Origin: Perkinsus chesapeaki
Taxonomy: Eukaryota > Perkinsozoa > Perkinsida > Perkinsidae
Assembly (NCBI GenBank): GCA_013115145.1
Contig: JAAPAO010000149.1
Location: forward strand, 1 to 62,153
DNA length: 62,153 nucleotides
Direction: 5' to 3'
Under the pieces are notes generated by a model. That model was given only the letters and a program-made list of their open reading frames with translations. It did not search any database and was not told the DNA's origin. The number at the start of each line of letters is the position of its first letter. Positions within the stretch are counted from its first letter, which is position 1. Below, in pieces: positions 10,954-20,049 of this stretch. Position numbers and translations under genes: made by a program.

Positions 10954-11578
10954 ATGACACGGAAGCGAGTTATCGATGAAGTTGTGGATCTCACAGGGAG
11001 CACTCCACCTCGGCGAGGGGGCAATCACGGCAGCAGCAGTAGCCTCATCAAGACTGGTGTACGCTGGGCCAGCCTAGAGCCTCGGAGGCCGGTTGCTTTC
11101 AGATTGGTAAGCAAGTTCGGATTGATCGAGCAGCGGTGGCTGGTGAGTTTCATTTGGATTCTATCACCAAGTGATGAGCAACTCAGAGAACACCTTCCGG
11201 AAAATGATGCAGGCGGCCCAGTCGCTGCCGTCCTCCGAGGGCAAAACCGTTCCGGCCCCGCCGCCAGAGCGCAAGTGAGCCTCGGTATGTTGGGCGATAA
11301 CAGGGGTGTGGTTTCAGATGCAAGTACTGTGGAGGGCACCGTGTGTCCCTGGCGGACCAGTGCGTACGGACGCTGACTCAATGCGCTACGTGTGGCGATG
11401 CAGTCTGTAACATGTGCTCTAATTACATTGTTAATAACGAAGTTCTCGGCGGGTAAGCAATAACGCCGGGCGAACTAGATTAACTGAATATCTCAGGGCG
11501 CAGTGCGCAGAATGCGCCAGTGCAGCGAGGGGAGGCCCTCAGGCTCAGGCGAGCAGCAGCAGCAGTAGCAGGCCCTAG
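10954..11578 (+). CDS. small protein with SUMO-interaction-like motif and zinc-binding cysteines
   Basis: Four exons fit in phase: 10954-11056, 11172-11274, 11318-11452 and 11497-11578, giving 140 aa. The N-terminus MTRKRVIDEVVDLTG contains VVDLT, matching the consensus of SUMO-interacting motifs. A middle segment (NSENTFRKMMQAAQSLPSS) is followed by a cysteine-rich region with CKYCGG, then CATCGDAVCNMC and QCAECA, which looks like two zinc-binding CxxC pairs plus a further CxxC. The C-terminus is a serine run (QASSSSSSRP). I do not recognise the family. The introns are 43-115 nt and all start GT and end AG. A nuclear, SUMO-linked role is an inference from one short motif. Confidence 0.7.
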
Positions 11579-11666
11579 GGCCGGAGCATGCTGTTTCGAC
11601 CACGTGCTCAAAATTGGTGTTGCGTTTGGCGGGTGATGTGGAGTGCCTCAGCTTTGTTGGGCGACT

Positions 11667-12920
11667 ATGTCGTTCTCTTCCAGCTCGACCAGCGTCACAC
11701 AACTCAACTCCCCTTCGTTCGAGATGGCCAAGGCCCTTGCCTTAGGTTCGGCCCTCATGGGCGGGGGCTTCCAGGAGGAACAGGGCCACACACCTTGGCT
11801 TACCATGCTGGACCAGTTTATGGACGGCCAGCAGCCACCACCGTCAGAGGAACCACAAGAATTGCCAGAAGACCAACTGCTAGTTCTGGATGAGGCGCAG
11901 ATGGCCGAGCCGCAAATACCTGCTGCGGCCCCGGAGGAGCCGGAATCCTTCGCCCTGCAAATCTGCCGTACCAAAAAGAAGCCTCCGGAGCTGGACTACG
12001 TTGAGAAGGTTGTCCCGAAATCTGTTCGCCGATCGATCAAGGCCGACGATGTCTCCGCCCGGTGGACCTTTCTGGACAATCGTCTCTGTGTGGAGCTCAC
12101 GAACAAGCTTTTTGGCGACGATAGGATCCTCTACGTCTCGGCGGCGGTGGAGCCAAACCCCCAACCTATGGGCCTGGTTGGACCTCGGACCGTCGAGTGC
12201 CTTCCGCTCTTTGCTGAGGCTGACGAGTTGTTACTGCAATCGAAGGAGCTTCGGCTGCTCATCGCCATGGTTTGCAGCCAGGTGACCTGCCATTTAGGGG
12301 AGATAGTCATGACGTTGGGAGAAAAGCAGCCTGATGAAGCCAAGGAGGCCAATAAGAAGGTTGGCAATGCTCGTAAGCGGCGAAGGTCTTCGTCCAGGCG
12401 GCCACGTCATCATTCCACCGACGACGAGGACTGGGACCCCAACAGCGACTCGTCCGTGCGTGACTCGGGGGCCGCTATAACGCCCCGAAATCTGCCAAAG
12501 AGGCGCTCCAGGAGGCCACCGAAGAGGCTAGGTATAGATGACGATACGGTCAGTGACTACACCTCAGATATCGGCCCGGACGAGCTCTCCACGAGGCACC
12601 AGTCCACGACGGGGCCATCGAGGGCGGCCAGTCCAGCAGGAAAATTAATGACGAGGCGGAGCGGAGCACGCCAACGTGCCCGACCGTCGACTTCGGCGGG
12701 TCGGCGAGCTGTGGAGTCTGAAGTTAATAATTTTGAAGATGACGATGACGACGACGCTGTCAGTGTCCTATCCGACAGGGCCGTTCTTGCGGCTGCGCGC
12801 CGGAGGAAGATGCGGGCCTCGGCTAACATCTGGCCGCCAGGTCTTCGGCCAGTTGGGAATGGCCGTCCCGTATGCATGATTCGGGGAAAGGTTGTCTTGG
12901 ATCCTAGGCTGCGGCGATGA
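11667..12920 (+). CDS. hypothetical nuclear-looking protein, acidic and basic low complexity
   Basis: Single open frame of about 417 aa from ATG 11667 (MSFSSSSTSV). Residues about 90-215 look folded (YVEKVVPKSVRRS, then RWTFLDNRLCVELTNKLFG and LLLQSKELRLLIAMV). The second half is disordered: clusters of Arg/Lys (KRRRSSSRRPRHH) alternate with acidic runs (FEDDDDDDAVSVL). The protein ends with a hydrophobic/Pro-Gly patch, NIWPPGLRPVGNGRPVCMI. The basic clusters could act as nuclear localisation signals. I recognise no family. It follows the previous gene by 88 bp on the same strand. Confidence 0.6.
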   Translation: MSFSSSSTSVTQLNSPSFEMAKALALGSALMGGGFQEEQGHTPWLTMLDQFMDGQQPPPSEEPQELPEDQLLVLDEAQMAEPQIPAAAPEEPESFALQICRTKKKPPELDYVEKVVPKSVRRSIKADDVSARWTFLDNRLCVELTNKLFGDDRILYVSAAVEPNPQPMGLVGPRTVECLPLFAEADELLLQSKELRLLIAMVCSQVTCHLGEIVMTLGEKQPDEAKEANKKVGNARKRRRSSSRRPRHHSTDDEDWDPNSDSSVRDSGAAITPRNLPKRRSRRPPKRLGIDDDTVSDYTSDIGPDELSTRHQSTTGPSRAASPAGKLMTRRSGARQRARPSTSAGRRAVESEVNNFEDDDDDDAVSVLSDRAVLAAARRRKMRASANIWPPGLRPVGNGRPVCMIRGKVVLDPRLRR

Positions 12921-13142
12921 AGCGGCGACGACTTTGTAACATTAAGCGCTTCGACGGGGCTCCTTCCCTGTCCGATGTAGCTGGACCATTCCTCGGTAGA
13001 CTATGATTAACTTATTGCAGAGGCACTCGTGTCGAGTTTTGGGGCCGGCAGGGCCGCAGTTTTGTGCTCAGCTATAATTCTTGAATGTCCAGCCGTATCT
13101 GTTTGCTTCTATTCAATCTCTTTATCACCTCCCAGGTGTCTG

Positions 13143-13341
13143 ATGGGTACTTCTGGCTCAAAGTCCCAGGTAGGCCGTCGCCGCCGACCGCTGACTGCAG
13201 GCTGCTTATCTGGTTAATGCAGATGATGTTATGTTAAGGATGCTGCAGAGCCGCGAAGGCGATAGGCGTGTCGAGCAGGAGGGGGAGCCGATTCCACTGG
13301 ATGCCCTGCAGCCACCAGAACGTCGGCGCTACTGGTGTTGA
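13143..13341 (+). CDS. small putative N-myristoylated protein
   Basis: Two exons, 13143-13169 and 13201-13341, joined over a 31-nt GT-AG intron, encode about 55 aa. The N-terminus MGTSGSKSQ fits the N-myristoylation consensus (Gly at position 2, Ser at position 6). The body is charged (LQSREGDRRVEQEGE) and the protein ends ERRRYWC. Membrane attachment via myristate is inferred. The 31-nt intron is at the short end for this window. The frame could also be the 5' part of the MLF-like gene that starts 9 bp downstream, but I found no in-phase splice joining them. Confidence 0.45.
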
Positions 13342-13350
13342 CGGTTGGCC

Positions 13351-13671
13351 ATGGCGATGCCAGGTATCATCCCTCGGGTCGTGGTTCCGCCGCCGCAGCC
13401 TGCAGAGGATGTCTTCGGTGGCGATGACCTCTTCGGTGGTCGAGATATGTTCGGGGATATGGACCGGGCCTTTGGTAACATGGAAAGAGGCTTTGGCAAT
13501 ATGCTTCGGGGCCCTCCACTTGGTAGTGAAAGCATATCTTAGGTCGAAGCAAGGATTTGACTTTCAGGGGACGGATGGGTCCAGGCAGGCCGAGGTAGCC
13601 CTTCGCATATATCTGAGAGCTCGAGCAGTATGGAGAGCCATGAGACTTATGTTAACGATGGCCAGCACAAG
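13351..13671 (+). CDS. myeloid leukemia factor (MLF)-like protein, 5' part
   Basis: Exons 13351-13522 and 13568-13671 join in phase. The first encodes MAMPGIIPRVVVPPPQP and then DDLFGGRDMFGDMDRAFGN and MERGFGNMLRG, resembling the Met/Gly/Phe-rich N-terminus of MLF proteins. The second gives SSSSMESHETYVNDGQHK, similar to the segment that follows in the family. MLF proteins are small chaperone-associated regulators. I could not find convincing C-terminal exons; 13672-14160 contains plus-strand candidate exons without a clear MLF match, so the end is open. Confidence 0.45.
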
Positions 13672-14162
13672 GTGAGGACAAGATAACCTCGCCGCGGCCA
13701 TCAGTGCTCTGGTCAGCCCCTACACACCGCCACGATGGTTGGCAGCAGCCAGGAGCTTCACGGCGATGATCCTAAGCATCTCAGTGGTGACGCGGCTGCT
13801 GTGAAATGCAAGGACGGTGGGTCGTGGGATTTGGGGCTCTTTGATGGCAATGGTGCCAGGGAAGTGCGTTACTGTCCATGCCTTGCTGAAGCCCAAGGCG
13901 AATGAGGCCTGAAAATTCCTATACAAGATACCCACGTCGGCATGCGATGGTCGTCCATCTCTTCTACTGTGTTGAGTTAGAGTGTTCAGCAGCTGGGGGT
14001 GGCTCAATGGTCCGGTCCAGCCAGTTGATTACATGCTGGGACGTCGCAGAGGCCCGGCGGGGTCGGCCAGGAGCTCCCCGAGGAACAACAGTGTAGGCCA
14101 GGCTTAGTCAGGACGCCAACAAGGCATTATCTCAGAACGCCCACAAGAGCTGGAAGGAGACC
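13672..14162. other. unresolved stretch, possibly MLF 3' exons
   Basis: About 490 bp with no convincing gene of its own. A plus-strand frame around 13735-13908 (QELHGDDPKHLSGD...) and a minus-strand frame around 13720-14007 are both open, but neither matches a family I know. The plus frame could be the end of the MLF-like gene. Confidence 0.35.
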
Positions 14163-16276
14163 ATGTCCGAGTCGGAGGACTCCGACATAGGGGACTTGGC
14201 CACGGCTGTGGCCGATGCAAGGAAACGCGAGGCCGCTGGGGCGAAGGCACCGCAGAGGGATGACGATAGCAGGTAGAAGAGTGCTACATGCTGCTGGCTG
14301 CTTGTATGAGATATAGTTCTGAATCGAGCGACATGCGCATTATGAGCGATGGAGAGGATATGGAGATAACCAACGAGGCACCACAAAAGCGGACTGTGAA
14401 GGAGAAGGCAGCAGCATCAGGGTCGGGGAAAAAGGAAGTAAGTAGAGGACGGGGCGTTGGTGGTGGATAACACTGATGATGGTCCTCCCTGTCCAGAGCC
14501 GGAGTAATGGCTCCAGACGGGACCAGAAGGATTCGAAGCGGAAGGCAGCGGCTGGCAGCTCGGCTAGGTCCAAGCCGAAGAAGCGCAAGAGGTGAGTATA
14601 TAGGGACACCTTTCTGAAAGCCCACGACGGTGAGGGCGGCGGCGGTGGCCGGCAGAATCGTGCTGCTGAAGGTATGCGTGGATGGACTCTGATGAGAGTA
14701 GCATCACCGAGAATAGTAGCTCCTCCTCCTCTGAGGAGGGGTCTTCTTCTTCTAGTGAGGACGAAACAGGCCATTACCGCCATCGTCGTTCAGCATCTTT
14801 ATCTCCTACTGCCGAGGTAAGCTAGGTAGCCATCCAGCTTCGGAGTGTCTCATTTATCCTAAAATGGCGTTTAAGAAACTATTTCCTGCCTCGGACGACC
14901 ATGTGGATGCATCCCAAACATATCACCTCGACCTCTAAATCTTGCCATCTTGCTAAATCTTGCATTTCCTCAGCGTCCTGCTGCTGTGGAGAAGGCTCTG
15001 GAGGAAGGAAGGAAGCTGGCAGCTCGTATTAATGTTTGTCGGAATCAAGATGAGTTCTGGGAGGTAGGCCCACCTAGCCGACCGAGCCCCATGGTCTTGT
15101 CAGTTCCTCGAGGACCTCGATCCCAGAGTCCCGATGTCCCAAGGTGGCCCTCTGCCCGGGACAGCTATGGCCGCTGCGATACACCGTCTCACTGGCTTCG
15201 TCTATCAGTACTACCACACGCCGCAGGAGATGATTTCGCTGGTGAAAAGTCGGAGTATGAAGAAGTTGACGAATATAGTGGAAACCGGCATCAAGCGGTA
15301 GGCGGAGCGAAGCAGCAGGAATTGGAATGTGGTTTTGTAAGATTCTCCCATATATCGAATCATGTATCCAATATGGACCTAACTACAATAGTCATATCTG
15401 TGGCCAAGCTTGGAGTGCACTGTGATAAGCTGAGCAACACCAGCAATGCTGGGGCGACGAGCTCTCAGAAACAGGGACTGTAGGCGATGGGGCAGCGGTG
15501 AGGCGAAAGATTCCGGACAGGTCGGCCAACGCTTCTGGGACACCGGCGAACCCGAAGACCCATACGGAAGTTCCTGTCATTTTCGGAGCTGAAGTCGTTT
15601 TGGCTTTGGCGGCCGAAGCCCGGCGTCGTGGCCCGGATGCCTTTGTCCAGGCTGGCCTCGGTCAGTTGTGCGAGCTCTGCTGGGGTGAGGGAGCAGCCGG
15701 GGACATGGCGACTGATTGTGTGGATTAGGCATAGCCAAGGCCCTTCAGTGCTGCTGTAGCTGCCAGCATGAGCGACAGAACGCCTTGGAGTTTATACAGT
15801 AATACACGGCGGGCAATTTGGGTCATATGCTCGGCTATATCAGACACAGTCGGAAGGATCTAGACAGCTTTTATTGCTCTATAGCGGAGAAGATCTACGC
15901 TTCCGACATGGACAGGTGTGTCCCGCCGAGGATGCCTTCCGTGGAGTCTCTGTTAGTCTCACCATACCGGACATCTGTAACATCTGCATGGGCTTCTCCT
16001 TGGCGCGCTCAATGGGCCTGGTGTCGACGGAGAAGAGCACGCTCTCTCGGCCAGGGACAATGGAGAAGGATGAAGCTCAAGACCCGCCGGCGTACGTCCT
16101 AATGGCCAAAGGGATCCTACCTCAGGTAGGCCGGCAGCCGGGTGTTCGTTCCTGATACGGCCTTTCAGCTCCGGGAAAGACTGAGCTATCGGTCTCACGC
16201 CGTCAATGCCTTGGGTGCAGCTCCACCGTTGCCAGGGGAAACGCCGCCGCCAGCGTGGCAGAGGACTGGACAGTAG
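14163..16276 (+). CDS. hypothetical Ser/Asp-rich protein with helical C-terminal part
   Basis: A chain of short exons joins in frame from ATG 14163 (MSESEDSDIGDLATAVADA). The N-terminal half is disordered, with acidic serine blocks and basic clusters (SRSNGSRRDQKDSKRKAAAG, SKPKKRKR, ITENSSSSSSEEGSSSSSED), which suggests a nuclear protein. Later exons are helical (AAVEKALEEGRKLAARIN, AAIHRLTGFVYQYYHTPQEM, EVVLALAAEARRRGPDAFVQ) and a final exon set around 15870-16276 reads VSLTIPDICNICMGFSLARS, ending AWQRTGQ. The last part faintly recalls helical repeats of mitochondrial RNA-binding proteins, so two genes may be merged here. Exon joins between 15300 and 15900 are uncertain. I do not recognise the family. 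Confidence 0.4.
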
Positions 16277-16513
16277 TAGAGGGGCGCGGGGGAAGGGGGG
16301 CTAGTTGGATCGACAGGCATCGACTCAATCCACAGCAGACGTGCGATATTACATGCAATCTGGCACAGATGGATATATACGATGAGCAGGTCTACAACCT
16401 CATAGGACAGATGGCAATAATGCCTCGGTTGAGGTAGCCCGCGAAAACTGCGCAGCGCCGGCGAATGATGCTTTGTAGGGAGTTCGGCAGCCATCAGCTT
16501 CGGCGATTGAGAG

Positions 16514-16753
16514 ATGCCTTCGACTTGGTGCGACATGATGGCGACTATGAGCTACTCAGAGCGATGCGACAGAGAATTGGAGGTAGCAATCAGGAACAGT
16601 TTTTCGGGAAAGCCATTGAGACTCGCTCGTGCCTCAGGTTCCGGCCAGTCCCATGGCGGCCGAAGGACAGGAGCGGTCATCCACTCCGAGACGGTGAGGT
16701 ACATCAACCAGCGAGAGTTCATGCGGCGGGTTCAGCCGCAGCCCAACTCATAG
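16514..16753 (+). CDS. small hypothetical protein
   Basis: An open frame of 79 codons from ATG 16514. The most protein-like part is MMATMSYSERCDRELEVAIR and then HSETVRYINQREFMRRVQ, both with helical character. There is no family match. It lies between the Ser/Asp-rich gene and IMPACT on the same strand. It could be a single-exon gene or one exon of a longer one. Confidence 0.35.
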   Translation: MPSTWCDMMATMSYSERCDRELEVAIRNSFSGKPLRLARASGSGQSHGGRRTGAVIHSETVRYINQREFMRRVQPQPNS

Positions 16754-16853
16754 CACTATTAATAATAAGTTTCAGCGTGGATCGGAGTTTTGTGTTCAAA
16801 GTCGGAGCGGACAGGCGGTCTGTCAGCACACATTGTTATGAATAGTACGCGAC

Positions 16854-18785
16854 ATGACGCGGCATGATTGTCTTAGTATCCAGCTGGAGGAGGCGGAGGC
16901 CCTGAGGTCAGTCTACGACCCAGAGGTCGGATTTATGTGGCTGCATCGGCCGGCGGGGAAAGGGGACGGGGATATAGCGTAATACAGAGACGGGCTGCTG
17001 GGACGATTTGGGGAATGCGATCGAAGGGTTGTTAAGGCAGATTTGACAGGACATTAAGAGGGCATTGTTCAAGGAATACATCGTAGAGTAGTTCGCGCCG
17101 GTGGGGAACATACGGGAATGATAGTTGGCGACAATGATGGGAATTGGTGAGGTGGCCTAGTTGTCTCATGCCACGCATCTGAATCTATTTTCGGAAGAAA
17201 AGAAATCGTGAGAGCTTCGTGGAACTGTCCTTTGGGACAGCGTAACACAAAGGATTCTTATATGTCGCACCTCCGTCAGTTACGCCATAACAATACACGG
17301 TGAAAGCGAAGTGGAGGCTGATGCTACATTCATGTTTACCCTGCCCAAGGGGTACCCACTGGACCTCGACGCTATACCAGAGGTCATAGCCGCCGAAGGC
17401 TCCGAGGCTGTCAATGGCAAATTAAGTAGGACCGAGGAGTGAATCTCCAGGCCATGGTATGATCAGGAAAACTGCAAGAGTTGGTGGTCAATGGCATCTG
17501 GAACCAGATCAAAGGCGGATACGAATTTCCTATTCTGGCGGCGCTAGCTCCGGTGAAGGACCTCCTCACGAAGGTAGGCTCTAAACGTCGGAGACCGATG
17601 TGGTAGGATTTGATTGGTAGTATGGAAATGCTTGGGAGGATGAGCAGGCGGAGCGAAGCAGGCAAGAGGAGGAATCGGCGGCTCGAGAAAAGGTGGAGGA
17701 GCAGCAAGCTGAGTTGATGCAAAAGGAGGCCGAGAAAGAGTACAACGCCTGGGCTGATCAGATGGCTGCTATTCAGGTAGGTCCGGATGGGACGGCTGTG
17801 GGGGAGGGTTGGGTCTCAGGAAAGGAAGGACGAGCTTCAGAAGGGCAAGGGTGGGTCTAAGGGGAAGAGAGGGACTAAGGCGCCGGAGGCTGTGGACCCG
17901 ACAGATCTACGAGAAGGGGAGCCTATTACTGAAAAAAAGGTAAAAATTACGATAGCAAGCAGCAGTTTAAGATTCGCATTAGCGGTTGTTAAGGAGCTAA
18001 CCGCATGAAATTGCATACTAGGATTGCACCAACCTAGGAGCTACCTAGGTTGTGTCTTTGCTGCATGTGGAACAAGGGAATGAAATTCGGAGGAAGTTTC
18101 CGGAATTCCGGCCTAACGTTGCTTCCACTTCAGCTGTTCGGTGCGGCATCTTGGCACTGAGTCAAGGAAGGCCGAGTCGAAATCTCTGTTTGTTTTTCTC
18201 AGTCGAAGTTTCAAGCGCATCTAGCATTTGTCGAGACCGAGGAGGATGTCGATATAGCTCTTAGTACTTTAAAACAGAGCCACAAGATACTGCGGGCCAC
18301 ACACAACATTTACGCCTATCGCTTCAAGACGAGAGACGGTGACACCAAGTCCGCCGACCTAGGTAGGCAGCTGCTGTTGCTTATAGAAGGGTACTGGCCA
18401 GATCAGGATACCATCAGGACCATGACTCTGATGGAGAGGGAGGGGCTGGGACCAAGCTGCAGGAGCTACTTACACTCACTGGGGCGGAGGGAGTCCTGGT
18501 CATAGTTTCACGGTAGGCTCGGACACAGGGGGGATCCTATCACACTCCTACCTTGAGGAAGGAAATTCAGAAAGTTCCTGTCGGTTCGTATTCGAAGTTC
18601 ATGGTGAGCGTTTCAACACTGAGCTGGTCCATGGGTGCAAGAGTTGTGTGTTCGTCAGGTGGTATGGTGGCATCCACCTCGGCCCGCTACGGTTCAAGCT
18701 GATAAACCGAGTGGCCCGGCAGATCCTAGAGGACGAGGGGGCCATCGAGCCCGGGGCCCACCACGGTGGCAAAAAATCTAAATAG
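16854..18785 (+). CDS. IMPACT/YIH1 homolog (RWD plus UPF0029 domains)
   Basis: IMPACT (yeast YIH1) binds GCN1 and restrains GCN2, the amino-acid-starvation kinase. The start exon reads MTRHDCLSIQLEEAEALRSVYDPE, the opening of an RWD domain; TFMFTLPKGYPLDLDAIPEV (about 17320) continues it. A charged coiled-coil follows (QAERSRQEEESAAREKVEEQ, about 17640-17770). The C-terminal UPF0029/IMPACT domain is clear: SKFQAHLAFVETEEDV, ATHNIYAYRFKTRDG, then GVLVIVSRWYGGIHLGPLRF across a splice site, and NRVARQILEDEG. The stop is TAG at 18783-18785. Exons between 16930 and 17300 are not fully resolved. RWDD1-type proteins share the RWD and coiled coil but lack the UPF0029 part. Confidence 0.88.
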
Positions 18786-18876
18786 TGTTCCTTGTAAACT
18801 GTTATTCATTTCTGTTGATGTTCCCCCGCCTGTCTCTTGCGTTGTCCCCGTCAATGGTCCTCAGCAGCCCTCCTCT

Positions 18877-19437
18877 ATGGCTTTCCGGGCGCGGTGTCGA
18901 ACGTTTTCGTCTCGCCTCAGGGGCCATTATCACTCCTGGGTGCCTGCTCCAGCCAGGAACGCCCTTCGGGGGGTCGGCTACTTCATAATAGGTTACACGG
19001 CTACTCGGGAGGCGGTAGGCGGTCTACCGGCCTGCTTAGTCGCATCTCCCGTGATGTAGGCCCCAAAGGTCCTTGAGGCCTACCGCCTGCTGGTCCAATC
19101 TTACGAGCCGGCCGAGTTCATCGAGCCCTTGCCGGCCGAAGCTGTAGCTGAGCGATGGGAGAGGGTGGCGCCACCTTCCACCTTTTCCGGCCACCATCCT
19201 GGTACTCTTAGGATCGGCGGCTGAAGGCCCTGGACCTGAACAACGCCACACCGGATGATGTTGCTAATGTTGTTTACGGTATTCTTTGGGCTATATAAAC
19301 CTCGCCAGCCCACGGTCAGCACAGGTTCGGTCACTGGTGGTGCTAAGGTGACGGCGGAAGAGGCCAACCGATTTTTTGACACCTATGGACCAGTCAGGTG
19401 GACGGAAGAGGTCTGCTCCCGACCGCAGCGCCACTAA
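18877..19437 (+). CDS. small putative mitochondrial membrane protein
   Basis: Four exons join in phase into about 135 aa, starting MAFRARCRTFSSRLRGHY, an Arg/Ser-rich, acid-free N-terminus typical of mitochondrial presequences. A short hydrophobic segment follows (ALRGVGYFIIGYTATREA), then a helical region (VLEAYRLLVQSYEPAEFIEP) and DLNNATPDDVANVVYG. It ends TEEVCSRPQRH. The start is 91 bp after the IMPACT stop. I do not recognise the family; a subunit of an inner-membrane complex is one possibility, inferred only from size and topology. Confidence 0.55.
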
Positions 19438-19502
19438 ATTCCCCACGCCGTTCTGTTTGGATTCTTCAGGCGCTAGACGTCTGCGGCCAGTCGGCCCCTT
19501 TA

Positions 19503-19965
19503 ATGGTCATGGTGAACCCCCAAACAGGAGGGCCTGCCTCCGGCGTTGCCAAGTGGGCCCACGAGCTGCTCTCGCGAAAATGCGACCTCACGTGCGTATC
19601 TTCCGTCGACGAACTCGAGGGCCATAAGGATGGCACTCTTCTGGTGGTCTACCCCAAAAACGATGGCGATGCCGCGAAGGTGAGCAAGGCGGCGTTTTGC
19701 GACGGCGATTTCGATTTTCAGAATCTCGAGGCGTTCTGCGGCCGTCGCTTAATCTACGTCGGCGAGGGCCCCGGGGGATTCTGCGCCGATCAACATTTCT
19801 TCGAGGAGCTTTTCCTCAACTGGCGAGTGACCCGAAAGGTCTCCCTCGGTCCCCAACTGGGGGATCAGCCATCCGTTTCCTATTTATACGTAAGCTCTCA
19901 TCCGCTTATCAGACGGTACCTCTCCGCAGGTCCTCGAGCGTCGTGCTCGCGGTGATGCAGGGTGA
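19503..19965 (+). CDS. hypothetical protein, conserved-looking
   Basis: Two exons: from ATG 19503 (MVMVNPQTGGPASGVAKWAH) to about 19889, then a short last exon (VLERRARGDAG) ending at 19965. Features include DGTLLVVYPKNDGDAAKVS, an FCGRRLIYVGEGPGG glycine-rich motif and FFEELFLNWRVTRKVSLGP. The YVGEGxGG stretch suggests a nucleotide- or cofactor-binding fold but I cannot assign it. An upstream exon may exist, since the frame is open back to about 19398 and has an acceptor-like CAG before GCGCTAGAC. It sits 65 bp after the previous gene. Confidence 0.5.
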
Positions 19966-20049
19966 TGACGTTTCTGGAAGTCTGTTGAGATTGTCGTTCG
20001 ATTTGGTGAGTGCAGAACGGGTTAACTTCCGCCGCAGTTTTTCACGCAA

